Made by a program: the position numbers and the translations under genes | Origin: Chitinophaga niabensis | GTDB taxonomy: Bacteria > Bacteroidota > Bacteroidia > Chitinophagales > Chitinophagaceae | Assembly (NCBI RefSeq): GCF_900129465.1 | Contig: NZ_FSRA01000002.1 | Coordinates: 186,001-250,000 of the forward strand | Direction of reading: 5' to 3' | DNA length: 64,000 bases | Notes under the pieces: generated by a model | Told to the model about the DNA's origin: nothing | The model's input: only the letters and a program-made list of their open reading frames with translations | Databases searched by the model: none | Part shown: positions 1 to 8,956 of the stretch, one piece after another | How the letters are laid out: every line of letters begins with the position of its first letter | Position numbering within the stretch: the stretch's first letter is position 1

Positions 1-63
1 ACTTAAAACCCCCATGCAGGCAACCAGCAGGATCAACCCTGTTCTCTTCAGATCTATGTTCAT
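1..63 (-). CDS. N-terminus of an exported protein (partial, cut by the window edge)
   Basis: A reading frame opens with ATG at 63-61 and runs off the left edge after 21 codons. Its start overlaps the TGA stop of the upstream nitrilase-like gene in an ATGA arrangement, which argues for translational coupling and a shared operon. The visible residues are a short basic stretch (MNIDLKR) followed by a hydrophobic run (TGLILLVACMGVLS), as expected for a signal peptide or lipoprotein leader. The product cannot be named from so little sequence. It is the last gene of the FecR-SusC-SusD locus that the window shows. Confidence 0.5.
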   Translation of the reverse strand, partial: MNIDLKRTGLILLVACMGVLS

Positions 64-1094
64 TGCTTCCGGGCTTTTATCTGTGCCACTTCAGAATCCT
101 GCACATGCTGTTCAAATGTTCTGATGTTGAACTCCTTTAAAACATCTTTCACCTTCACCTCCGGGGACAAACTCTCTATAATGGCCCATTCTTCCTCATG
201 AAAAATAGTGATACGTATCTTTCGGCCATATTTCTCTTTTATCTTTTCAAACTGAAATACATGTGGCCAAACGTGTACGAAAGCTTTCTCCAGATTAATA
301 GGAGCACATACCAGGTTTCTATTCCAGATACCCGTCTTCGCAATTTCCATCCCGGACATATCGCAGATCTTAGATGTGTCTTTCCTTGTGCTGGACACTA
401 CATGGTATCTGTTCTGCCAGGCCCTGGTGTTCACCATCTGGCCACCGGCGAAAGCTGAGGGCCAAAAGACAATTTCAGCCCCGCTTTCTCTTAGTTTCCG
501 CCAACAGTCTTCCCATAAAATATCAAAGCAGATCTGAATACCAATTATGCCAAAATCAGTTTTAAAAACCGGAGGTGATAAGGTGCCGGGGGTAAGACCA
601 AATGACACCTCGTCCTCCACGATATGCGCTTTCCTGTATTCACCAAGTCTCTTCCCCTGCCTGTCAAATACCACGGCAGAATTATACACGCTTCCGGCTT
701 CTTCCGTATACACCGGGCAGATAACATAACAATTGTTTGTTTTAGCAAACGCTGCAAACTGCTTTAAGGTCTCTGCGGAAAAAGCCACTTCTTCTTTAAA
801 AGTGTATTTCCGTTTTATATTGGATGTATTAAAGAGTTCCGGCAGGCAGATGATATCCGGTTTAAAAACAAGTGCCTCGCGGAGTACTTCAAATATTCTC
901 TCCACCATTAACGCTGGTGTTTCCGCTGCCATGTCCATTTGAGACACTGTGGCAATCCATACTTCCCTGGCAGCACTTTCAGTTACGGCACCTGGCAAAG
1001 TATTAGCCAATCCACCGGAAGCGATGGTTACCCCTCCTGCTGCCATAGCCGAAGCGGACAGGAATTTCCTACGCGAAATCATATTTCTTCTCAT
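60..1094 (-). CDS. Tat-exported carbon-nitrogen hydrolase (nitrilase superfamily amidase)
   Basis: This is a 344-residue nitrilase-superfamily protein, a family that hydrolyses amides or nitriles with a Glu-Lys-Cys triad. All three positions are visible: Glu86 in ICLPELF, Lys155 in YRKAH and Cys189 in GIQICFD. The N-terminus carries a twin-arginine motif (SRRKFL) followed by an Ala/Gly-rich hydrophobic segment, so it is probably folded in the cytoplasm and exported to the periplasm. An internal Met at residue 5 (MISRRKF) is an alternative start and does not change the Tat signal. It follows the TIM-barrel hydrolase gene by 83 bases and is coupled to the next gene by ATGA. The locus suggests it removes an amide or N-acyl group from an imported substrate; that substrate is not readable. 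Confidence 0.85.
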   Translation of the reverse strand: MRRNMISRRKFLSASAMAAGGVTIASGGLANTLPGAVTESAAREVWIATVSQMDMAAETPALMVERIFEVLREALVFKPDIICLPELFNTSNIKRKYTFKEEVAFSAETLKQFAAFAKTNNCYVICPVYTEEAGSVYNSAVVFDRQGKRLGEYRKAHIVEDEVSFGLTPGTLSPPVFKTDFGIIGIQICFDILWEDCWRKLRESGAEIVFWPSAFAGGQMVNTRAWQNRYHVVSSTRKDTSKICDMSGMEIAKTGIWNRNLVCAPINLEKAFVHVWPHVFQFEKIKEKYGRKIRITIFHEEEWAIIESLSPEVKVKDVLKEFNIRTFEQHVQDSEVAQIKARKQ

Positions 1095-1177
1095 CTTTGA
1101 TATTTGGTTCGTTTATGGACGTAAAAGGCTGCCCTGCAAATACTGCAGGTTCTGAGGGAACAAACCGATCTTCATTT

Positions 1178-2617
1178 TTAGTTGACCATCACCTCTCCGA
1201 TCTTATACCAACCGGAAACAGTTTCACGCTCCTTTTTAAGTGGTAATTCAATTTTCCTGTTATGAAATCCGCATGCATCAAGCATGTTTATCAACAGGTC
1301 ATACTTACCCATGTCTAATTTTTTATCTATTTCAATCTTATATTGTTCCGCTACTATTTCATCAGGCAGCCATGTTCTGTTATCAGACTCCCGCAATTCC
1401 TGTATGAACGATCTGCCGGTTTTCTTATTGATCAGTTGCACAAAAAGTTTAAACCGGTGATACGCAGGTGCCACACCATGATTTTCCCAGGTCATCCTTA
1501 AATAGTTCCGGTTAGAATGAATACGGAATGTATCCGGCATCATGGCAAATTTGGGGAAGTACCAATATCCGCTCAGGTTAGCCAGTCTGCCAGCCAGTAC
1601 CTTGTTCTCCAGGAGCCATTCCCTGGGATAATGGTGAAAGCCTATGTAGGTGGCATGCGTTTCATGGATTGCCCTTTCAAACCCGGAACCATCCCTCCAC
1701 ATACCATTTTGCACTGCATCACTGTAATGGTCGGATTCCAGCACAACCGGGATCTTCTTATACACTTTACTATACAGCTCGGGGCTGCGTATACAGGAAG
1801 GGCCAAAACCCAGCCGCTCGTACCACTTTACGTTGCCGCTATCATCACGGAAGCCGATACCTTTTTGCAGGCAGTAATGATATATTTCATAATCTGCTCC
1901 ATCGTCTGTATCCCGCTGTCCGATAAAGTCATCACTGATCAGCAGTACAGATTTTTTGTAACACCTTTTATACATATCCACATGCCGCTTAACAACAGTC
2001 ACCGGTACATCTTCCCAACCTGAAAAAGCAGTATGCCCTTCTCCCCATTCTCCGATGCTCCCGATATCGATATATTCCACCCAGGGTTTACCATCATATC
2101 TTGCGGCGAAGGCTTTATGAAAATTCTCCAGCTTTTCAAGGAACACCGGATCTCCATAATCCGGTGCCCAGGCCTTACCACCCTGTATCATTTTTCCTTT
2201 TGCACCGGCCTTTTCCACCCATGCGGGTGTAGCATAGGGAGGGCCGGTTGTTTCTTTACAGGTGATGCGGAATGAAATGGTATGCCCCCATCCTACCCAC
2301 CTGTTGATAATAGAATCTATCAGTTTCCAATTGTACGCACCTTCCTCCGGTTCCAGATAAGACCATGCCAGCCGCAGATAGATATCATTCAATCCGGGGA
2401 AGTCAGGCAGGGAATCATTTGGTGCCAGCCGGTCCCCATAATTGGAGATACTGTTATCATAATAATGGATGAACCAGCCTTTATGTGGGTTGCTGCATAC
2501 TTTCGCACTATCCCAGTAACGCTCCAGGTGAAAAAAAGTACGGTTCTTATAAACGCCTTTTCCATCCTGTGCCTGTGTATGCAGACTTAAAAACAAAAAC
2601 AGAAAACAATACCTCAT
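1178..2617 (-). CDS. Secreted TIM-barrel glycoside hydrolase-like protein (DUF4832-type)
   Basis: This 479-residue protein has a signal peptide (about residues 1-17, ending TQAQ). A probable clan-A style (beta/alpha)8 barrel follows. LEPEEGAYNWKLID at about 88-101 resembles the early-strand motif of beta-galactosidase-like barrels. SIGEWGEGH at about 187-195 places Glu190 and Glu193 where an acid/base would sit. The remainder (about 370-475) looks like a beta-sandwich. I know this pattern from Bacteroidota proteins carrying DUF4832 or related domains, but I cannot assign a GH family. Its ATG shares one base with the stop of the upstream SusD gene (TAATG), so it is translationally coupled to the uptake pair and probably acts on the same ligand. 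Confidence 0.6.
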   Translation of the reverse strand: MRYCFLFLFLSLHTQAQDGKGVYKNRTFFHLERYWDSAKVCSNPHKGWFIHYYDNSISNYGDRLAPNDSLPDFPGLNDIYLRLAWSYLEPEEGAYNWKLIDSIINRWVGWGHTISFRITCKETTGPPYATPAWVEKAGAKGKMIQGGKAWAPDYGDPVFLEKLENFHKAFAARYDGKPWVEYIDIGSIGEWGEGHTAFSGWEDVPVTVVKRHVDMYKRCYKKSVLLISDDFIGQRDTDDGADYEIYHYCLQKGIGFRDDSGNVKWYERLGFGPSCIRSPELYSKVYKKIPVVLESDHYSDAVQNGMWRDGSGFERAIHETHATYIGFHHYPREWLLENKVLAGRLANLSGYWYFPKFAMMPDTFRIHSNRNYLRMTWENHGVAPAYHRFKLFVQLINKKTGRSFIQELRESDNRTWLPDEIVAEQYKIEIDKKLDMGKYDLLINMLDACGFHNRKIELPLKKERETVSGWYKIGEVMVN

Positions 2618-4284
2618 TAATAACCCGGATTTTGTACCATCTTTCTATTTGCATCCATTTCTGCCTGCGGGATAGGGAATAAATATTTCCTAACGGGGTT
2701 GAACGTACGGGTTTCCAGTTTGATGTAATTCACATCGTTCACATCATTTCCATTTCCTACCCAGGTAATGCTGCCGTCTGCAAAGTTCATCGTTCCTCTG
2801 CGGCTGCCATATAAGGGTCCATTCAATACCTGCGGGCCAAGGTCCCAGCGCATGATATCCAGGTACCGGAGTCCTTCGAAAGCCAGTTCCACCCTGCGTT
2901 CATTCCTCACCAATGCCTTTGTTAAAGTGGTGGCTTTTATATGCCCGCTCCTTGTTCTGATAGCATTGATATAATCCAGTGCGGCGGCAGTGTTTGTATT
3001 TGTTTCCACCGCAGCTTCTGCATAGGTGAGATACATTTCCGCCAGGCGGATCACCATAATATCTCCGCCGAAGTTAAGAGGCCCGGCTCCATCAGCAAGA
3101 CTATTGATGTATTTGATAATGTTCATACCGGATCGGGCCGCAGGTTCATTCCTGTTGTAATCCGGATTAGGACTGCCGTTTGCCAAAAACTGGTCCAGCG
3201 TATTATAGTAACGGCCTTTCCATAATTGGCCCGGATGAAGTAAAGACATTTCCAGCCGGGGATCGCGGTCCTTAAAAGGATTGTTGATATCGTAACCGGA
3301 GGTGGGATCAGTGATGGCTTTACCGTTACTACACTCATAAGCGTCCACGATACTTTTGGTGGCATTCAGGGCAGACCAGCCGCCATCTCCTGCAGGCAGG
3401 CTGATCTGTGTAAGAGACTGTTCGTAATCATTTACGATATATTGCACATTTAAGATCGCCTCTTTATTGATCCCTTCACTTTTTTCCAGGAAAAGGTCCC
3501 GGTAATTGGGGAACAGTTCATAACAAGGCATATCAATTACAGCCTTTGCATCTGCCATGGCAGCCGGATAATTCCCCATCATTAAATGCAACCTCGCTCT
3601 CAATGCCAGGGCAGCCCCTTTTGTAATGTGTCCTTTTGAATCAATGGTATTCTGAACCGATAATGCACCTTCTGTGATAATGGCAGACAGCTCATCCAGC
3701 ACAAACTGTTTTACTTTAGCAGCAGGGTCCCTTGGAAGTTCATCCGAAGCATTAAGCACTTTGGTAACCAGCGCCACATCACCATGCAACATTACTTTCC
3801 AGAAGTAATCATATGCTCTCAGGAACCTTACTTCACTTTTGTACAGTGCTTTTTTAGCATCATCCATTGGCACACGGTCTATATTCGCAAGGAAATTATT
3901 GTACTTGCGGATACGCATATAGGGATACCAGTTAGCAGATGCTGCAAAGTCGTTACCATTTTCAGCGCTAAACTGGACCCAATCGATCCAGCTGCCGAGC
4001 ACATTGTAGTTCGCTGGTGTCAGCGTTCCGTTACCCAGCACCTGGAAACCGAAATTGGATTTCTCATAAGCATTATCAGAGGCTCCGTCAAAAAGTGCAA
4101 TATTGGCATAGGCTTCCCATAAACGGTAACAGCCATTCAGTGCTAATGTAGCGTCCTGCTCTGTTTTCCAGAAAGAGGCATCCGTTAGTTCATTCCTGGG
4201 TTTCACATCAAGGAACTTATCCCCGCATGAATATATTACAACGATGTTAAGTGCAAGTATTGTAAGTAATAGTATCTTTTTCAT
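2617..4284 (-). CDS. SusD/RagB-family nutrient-binding outer-membrane lipoprotein
   Basis: This 555-residue protein has a lipoprotein signal peptide with the acceptor Cys in VIYSCGDKFLD at about residue 20, followed by the usual SusD opening (FLDVKPRNELTDASFW). An N-terminal SusD-like region with TPR-like helices (about 45-240) precedes a C-terminal RagB/SusD region. The C-terminus contains the family hallmark RNERRVELAFEGLRYLDIMRW and the terminal form with YLFPIPQAEMDANRKMVQNPGY. It caps the SusC channel on the cell surface and binds the incoming glycan or other ligand. The gene starts 11 bases after the SusC stop and is coupled to the downstream hydrolase. Confidence 0.95.
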   Translation of the reverse strand: MKKILLLTILALNIVVIYSCGDKFLDVKPRNELTDASFWKTEQDATLALNGCYRLWEAYANIALFDGASDNAYEKSNFGFQVLGNGTLTPANYNVLGSWIDWVQFSAENGNDFAASANWYPYMRIRKYNNFLANIDRVPMDDAKKALYKSEVRFLRAYDYFWKVMLHGDVALVTKVLNASDELPRDPAAKVKQFVLDELSAIITEGALSVQNTIDSKGHITKGAALALRARLHLMMGNYPAAMADAKAVIDMPCYELFPNYRDLFLEKSEGINKEAILNVQYIVNDYEQSLTQISLPAGDGGWSALNATKSIVDAYECSNGKAITDPTSGYDINNPFKDRDPRLEMSLLHPGQLWKGRYYNTLDQFLANGSPNPDYNRNEPAARSGMNIIKYINSLADGAGPLNFGGDIMVIRLAEMYLTYAEAAVETNTNTAAALDYINAIRTRSGHIKATTLTKALVRNERRVELAFEGLRYLDIMRWDLGPQVLNGPLYGSRRGTMNFADGSITWVGNGNDVNDVNYIKLETRTFNPVRKYLFPIPQAEMDANRKMVQNPGY

Positions 4285-4295
4285 CCTTGTACGTT

Positions 4296-7200
4296 TTAGA
4301 ATGTTACATCAATTCCTACTGTATAAAATTTAACCTGTGGGTAAGTACCGTTACCGGAGCCGGATAAAAGTTCCGGATCAAAACCGGAAGGGAATTTTGT
4401 AAATGTCAGCAGGTTCTGTCCGCTGGCATATACCCTGGCCCTTGTAATGCCCGCCTTCTTCAGCAAAGCCGTTGGGATGGTATATCCTATCTGCGCTGTC
4501 TTTAACCGCAGGTAGGAAGCATTCAGTACACTAAAAGAACTCAGATTCTCCTTGTTATGTTTGTCCGTGATCAGGATCCTTGGATAGTATCCGTTCTTCA
4601 CCACTTTACCATTTTCAACAATGGTCCTGTCCAGGTGCATACGCAATCCATTGTTGGGATCGAACGCCCAGAATGATTCAGCGCCTATCACACGGTTCAC
4701 TTTACTGGCTCCCTGGAAGAAGGCAGACAGATCAAACCCTTTATAGCTCAGATTGATATTAGCACCATAAGTAAACTCAGGGATGGTATTACCCAGCACA
4801 ATCCTGTCGTCTCCATCGATCTTGCCATCTTTATTCTTATCTTTAAAGATCAGGTCACCAGCGTATACAGGTACACCTGCCAAATGCGGGGAAGCCGCTG
4901 CTTCTGCATCTGTCTGGTAAATACCTATCGCCTCATAACCATAATAAGAACCCCATGCTTCGCCTTCTGCATAGATCATGTTTCCTTTGGACGGGTTTTT
5001 ATATCGTTCCACTTTATTCTTATTAAATGCACCATTCAGTGCTACTGAATACTGAAAAGCTCCTATTGAATGATTATGCTCAAGTAATAGTTCAACACCT
5101 TTATTCCTCATGGCACCGGCGTTTGTAATCGGAGCGGGCAATCCAAAGATCATGGAAACAGGAACGGAGGAAAGGATATCGTCTGTATAACGATCATAAT
5201 AATCAGCAGATATGGATAACAGTTTGTTCCGGAAAAGGTCCAGATCAAAACCCAGGTCCAACTCCGTGGTTTTCTCCCAGCTGATGATCGCATTGCTGGC
5301 AAGAGCAGTAGCAGCACCATTTGCTACAATACCGCCAAAATTATAGTTTTGTCCTAATTTTACTCTTTGGAAATAAGTGTAGTCTCCAATATTATTATTT
5401 CCCAGCTGGCCCCAGGAACCTCTCAGCTTCAGGTTATCGATCCAGCTAACACCCTGCATGAAATTTTCTTCAGTTACTCTCCAGCCTGCGGATAATGATG
5501 GGAACCAGCCTACCCTGTAGCCGCGGGCAAACCTGGAAGAAGCATCCCTGCGCATGTTTAGTTCCAGTAAATACCTGTTATCAAATTCGTAATTAGCTCT
5601 TCCGAATATAGATCCCAGCCTGGATTCGATGGCATAACCTCCGTTCGTCATTCCCTCTGTTGATCCGCCATTTAACTGGTCCAGGTCGTTAGAGGGAAAG
5701 CCCTTCCGGAACGCCTCGTTCGTGAAAAACTGGTAGGCTTCGCGGGAAGCACCCAGCAATCCTTTCACGGCATGTTTACCAAACTTCCGGTTATAGTTCA
5801 GCAAGCTTTGTAAGGTGATGGTTTGCTGACGGGTGATATTATCTGTTACGCTATTGGGGCCATCAACGGTATGCACACCATTACTGTAATAGTCAATTGT
5901 TTTTACATGCCTTTTGTTGTCGCCCAGGTCGTAGTTAACACCAGCAACACCTTTCAGGGTTAAACCTTTCAACAGCGTCAATTCTCCGAAAACACTTCCC
6001 AGCAAATGGGAGTTGGTACCATTCCTGAATCCGCCTGCATCTACCCAGGCAATAGGGTTCCCGTCTGTATAGCGGTTCCAGGTACCGTCCGCATTTTTAT
6101 TGGATATCGTGGGTGGTATAAAGTTAATCTGTCTGAAAAACTCTTCTCCTCCGCTAAATGGGGAGATAGGATAGATCACGTTATTCCTGGACAGTGATAT
6201 ATTCGTCCCTACGGTCAACCATTCTTTTACTTTGCTATCCAGGTTGATCCTTGCATTGTAACGTTTGTGGGTAGACCCTTTGATAAGTCCTTTTTGATTG
6301 AAATACTCAAAAGACACTCTGTAGCTGGTGATATTATTACCACCGGAAAAAGAAAGGTTGTGATCCTGGGTAGCGCCTGATTCTGTTATCAGGAGGTCTT
6401 GCCAGTCTGTATTGGGAAAATTGTAGGGGTCAATACCTGATTTGTATTTGGCAATATCGTCATTACTATATCTTGGAGGCAATCCCTGGTTCCTGTTCGC
6501 TTCATTGTATAATTCAGCATACTCATGTGATGGAAGATGATCCGGAAGATTAGTGGTAGCCTGCCAGCCGGTAAAGCCTCTGTAATTAATTTCAGATACT
6601 CCATTTTTCCCACGTTTGGTGGTAACCAGTATCACACCATTAGCAGCCCTTGATCCATAGATAGCAGCAGAAGACGCATCCTTCAACACACTCACACTTT
6701 CAATATCGCCGGGCGAAACATTGTCCATTCTTGATTCCAACCCGTCCACAAGGATCATGGGGCCCGCATAGTTCATAGTACCGATCCCCCTGATCAATAT
6801 ATTGACACCTTCGTCACCCGGCTGGCCGGATGGTTGTGTAATAGTAACACCGGGCAAACGGCCCTGCAATGCAGCTACCGTATTGGTTGGTACATTGGCG
6901 ATAAGGTCTTTCCCGGAGACCGTTCCAACAGCACCTGTGAGGTTTACTTTCTTCTGCGTGCCATAACCAATGGCCACTACTTCATCCAGCCCAACTGTTG
7001 ATCGCTGCAATTTTATGTTCATCACGGCATTACCGCCTGCAACAAATTCCTGCGGGATCATCCCAACAAAAGTGAACAGGATCGTTCCGTTCCGCGGAAC
7101 ACCTGAAAGCTGATAATTACCACCGGCATCCGTAACAGTTCTTACAGTAGTGCCTTTTACCACAATGGATGCACCAGGCAATGGTTCCCCATTATCATCT

Positions 7201-7658
7201 GTTACCTTTCCACTGATCCGTCCTGCGGTATCCTGGTCTAATGATCTTGCCGGCAGGTAAGTGGGGGTTTCTTCCTTTTGTTTGATCACAATATTCTTCC
7301 CTACGATCGAATAAGAAAGTGGCTGGTTCTTCAGAATGGATTCCAGTGCTTTTTCCAGCGGAACGTTTTTAAGGTCCACTGATAAACGGGGCACCTTGTC
7401 GATCATCTTATGATCAAAGAAGAACACATACCCTGTTTGTTTTTCAATGTACCGGAACAACTTCTCCATGGTGGTGTTTTTCTCAGAAATAGTCACGTTC
7501 TGAGCGGAAACCTCCATACTCACCTGAAGGCATAAGAATAGTAGAATACCCGTGAAAAACTTCATAACATGTCGTTTAAAATAAAATCTGCGCATAGCCT
7601 GTATTGCATAATTTTGGTTGTTAGGACAATAGTATCCCTTTCGGCTTCCAGCCGGCAT
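4296..7658 (-). CDS. SusC/RagA-family TonB-dependent outer-membrane transporter with STN domain
   Basis: The longest frame gives 1120 residues. A hydrophobic signal peptide starts at internal Met32 (MKFFTGILLFLCLQ, base 7565). The STN secretin/TonB signalling domain follows at about 53-127, then a carboxypeptidase-like regulatory domain at about 147-230 (GRISGKVTDDNGEPLPGAS), a TonB-box-like segment (DEVVAIGYGTQ), the plug domain with the SusC signature LKDASSAAIYGSRAANGVI, and a 22-strand-type barrel to a C-terminal Phe. It imports ligand captured by SusD using TonB energy. The STN domain is the part that normally signals to a FecR protein, and a FecR gene lies 33 bases upstream. Start choice is open: the first 31 residues are codon-aligned with the leader of the SusC gene at 20761, so I kept the long frame. 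Confidence 0.95.
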   Translation of the reverse strand: MPAGSRKGYYCPNNQNYAIQAMRRFYFKRHVMKFFTGILLFLCLQVSMEVSAQNVTISEKNTTMEKLFRYIEKQTGYVFFFDHKMIDKVPRLSVDLKNVPLEKALESILKNQPLSYSIVGKNIVIKQKEETPTYLPARSLDQDTAGRISGKVTDDNGEPLPGASIVVKGTTVRTVTDAGGNYQLSGVPRNGTILFTFVGMIPQEFVAGGNAVMNIKLQRSTVGLDEVVAIGYGTQKKVNLTGAVGTVSGKDLIANVPTNTVAALQGRLPGVTITQPSGQPGDEGVNILIRGIGTMNYAGPMILVDGLESRMDNVSPGDIESVSVLKDASSAAIYGSRAANGVILVTTKRGKNGVSEINYRGFTGWQATTNLPDHLPSHEYAELYNEANRNQGLPPRYSNDDIAKYKSGIDPYNFPNTDWQDLLITESGATQDHNLSFSGGNNITSYRVSFEYFNQKGLIKGSTHKRYNARINLDSKVKEWLTVGTNISLSRNNVIYPISPFSGGEEFFRQINFIPPTISNKNADGTWNRYTDGNPIAWVDAGGFRNGTNSHLLGSVFGELTLLKGLTLKGVAGVNYDLGDNKRHVKTIDYYSNGVHTVDGPNSVTDNITRQQTITLQSLLNYNRKFGKHAVKGLLGASREAYQFFTNEAFRKGFPSNDLDQLNGGSTEGMTNGGYAIESRLGSIFGRANYEFDNRYLLELNMRRDASSRFARGYRVGWFPSLSAGWRVTEENFMQGVSWIDNLKLRGSWGQLGNNNIGDYTYFQRVKLGQNYNFGGIVANGAATALASNAIISWEKTTELDLGFDLDLFRNKLLSISADYYDRYTDDILSSVPVSMIFGLPAPITNAGAMRNKGVELLLEHNHSIGAFQYSVALNGAFNKNKVERYKNPSKGNMIYAEGEAWGSYYGYEAIGIYQTDAEAAASPHLAGVPVYAGDLIFKDKNKDGKIDGDDRIVLGNTIPEFTYGANINLSYKGFDLSAFFQGASKVNRVIGAESFWAFDPNNGLRMHLDRTIVENGKVVKNGYYPRILITDKHNKENLSSFSVLNASYLRLKTAQIGYTIPTALLKKAGITRARVYASGQNLLTFTKFPSGFDPELLSGSGNGTYPQVKFYTVGIDVTF
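7609..7616 (+). promoter_or_regulatory. Candidate -7 box facing against the SusC operon
   Basis: TAATTTTG is a full match to the Bacteroidota -7 consensus TAnnTTTG. It sits on the plus strand inside the FecR-SusC junction, that is, antisense to the operon. TCTG at 7587-7590 is an 18-base-spaced, one-mismatch candidate for the -33 TTTG. A transcript from here would begin near 7622 and run through the conserved GACAATAGT block and hairpin. An 8-base motif with two free positions occurs often by chance, so confidence is low. Confidence 0.3.
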
Positions 7659-7662
7659 TTTA
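7622..7662 (+). ncRNA. Candidate cis-antisense small RNA at the FecR-SusC junction (locus 1)
   Basis: On the plus strand, opposite to SusC, the block GGACAATAGTATCCC (7624-7638) is followed by a 5-bp hairpin CGGCT-TCC-AGCCG (7642-7654) and then GCATTTT. A -7 box match lies just upstream. The same order of elements (GACAATAGT, C-run, hairpin, T tract) occurs on the antisense strand of the SusC junction at 20754-20798. The DonS class of Bacteroides antisense RNAs sits in this position relative to anti-sigma and susC genes. The T tract here is weak, and a sense-strand leader peptide would also explain the conservation. Confidence 0.3.
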
Positions 7663-7691
7663 AGTACCCGTAAAAAACAGTTGATTTGCCC

Positions 7692-8858
7692 TTATGGTGT
7701 TACGATGATCTTTTTACCTTCGATCCTGAAATGCACATTGCTCAGTTCAAGTATCTTCAATACATCCTTAATGTCGCTGCCCCTTCCTATTTTACCTCCG
7801 AACTCCCTTCCGGGTATAGTTCCTTCATACGTGATCTCAGCATCATACCAACGGCCTACCTGGCGCATCACACCTTCCAGCGATTCATGGTTAAAGTGGA
7901 AATAGCCGTTTTTCCAGGCAACAACTCCTTCCACATCTACATTTTCGCTAACGGACATGCTGCCTGTTGCATTTAATTGTGCCTGCTGCCCTGGCTTCAA
8001 CTGAACTGCCTGCGTACCTTTATTTACCTTCACCGCACCTTCCAGCAGGGTAGTTTGTATATTCATTTCATCGTCATAGGCCATAATATTGAAATTAGTA
8101 CCCAATACCTGCACCATCATACCTTTCACGTTCACTTTAAACGGCAGGCCCGGGTTCCTGGCTATTTCAAAATAGGCCTCCCCCGTTAACTGCACTTCTC
8201 TTTCCTTACCGGTAAAAGCTGTAGGAAAACGCAAAGAAGAAGCTGCATTCAGCCATACTTTGGATCCATCCGGCAAAATGACCCTGAACTGCCCTCCCTT
8301 TGGTGTAGCCAGTGTGTTATATCGCATCTCCCCTTCTGCTCCTTCTCTCACAGCATTGTAAGCCAGTTGGCCGCTATCCAGCTTAATCACCTGCACATTG
8401 CCCTGGTTGGCAATAGCACCGTTCCCGGTACTGTCCAGCGTAATTTGAGAACCGTCTGCCAGTGTGAGCACCGCTTTATTACCACCGGGCATTACCTGGT
8501 ACGGCACACCTTCACTCAGAATCTGCTCACCCCGAGTAGCTGGTTGAAAAAAATAGATCAGACCGGTTACCGCAAAAGCAATGAGAGCTGCCGCTGCTGC
8601 ATACGGGAGTATCCTCCTGATGCGGGAAGGTTTCTTTGCAGGCTTCCCTACCATAATAGATTGGCGGACAGCCTCCATACGCACAGGATCAGAAAGGCCA
8701 TGGACCGTTTTATTATGCAATAAGGTGCCGAGGGCAGCCTCCCATTGCTGCCTCATGGCATCGTCCTGCAGGGAATCCAGCAACTGGGAGACTTCCTCCT
8801 GGCTAAGGTCCTCACTAAGGAACTTTTCCAGTAATGCGGTAAATGTTTTTTGGTCCAT
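7692..8858 (-). CDS. FecR-family anti-sigma factor
   Basis: With the start at ATG 8858 (MDQKTFTALLEKFL; an upstream in-frame Met at 8876 is less likely) the protein has 388 residues. A cytoplasmic N-terminal helical region with LSQEEVSQLLDSL precedes one transmembrane segment (ILPYAAAAALIAFAVTG). A periplasmic FecR domain follows (TPKGGQFRVILPDGSKVWLN through EAYFEIARN), then a C-terminal DUF4974 region (FNHESLEGVMRQVGRWYDAE). Such proteins hold an ECF sigma factor inactive until the partner SusC STN domain signals substrate. It leads the SusC-SusD operon. Unlike the other two FecR genes in this window it has no sigma gene beside it: upstream is the divergent gene at 8957. Confidence 0.93.
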   Translation of the reverse strand: MDQKTFTALLEKFLSEDLSQEEVSQLLDSLQDDAMRQQWEAALGTLLHNKTVHGLSDPVRMEAVRQSIMVGKPAKKPSRIRRILPYAAAAALIAFAVTGLIYFFQPATRGEQILSEGVPYQVMPGGNKAVLTLADGSQITLDSTGNGAIANQGNVQVIKLDSGQLAYNAVREGAEGEMRYNTLATPKGGQFRVILPDGSKVWLNAASSLRFPTAFTGKEREVQLTGEAYFEIARNPGLPFKVNVKGMMVQVLGTNFNIMAYDDEMNIQTTLLEGAVKVNKGTQAVQLKPGQQAQLNATGSMSVSENVDVEGVVAWKNGYFHFNHESLEGVMRQVGRWYDAEITYEGTIPGREFGGKIGRGSDIKDVLKILELSNVHFRIEGKKIIVTP

Positions 8859-8956
8859 AACAATATAAAGACGCACAACTATATCAATAGGAGGTGCCGG
8901 AATAAAAAAAATTACCGAATCTTTAGTATTTTACCCGTCAAGCTAAAGCAAATCTG

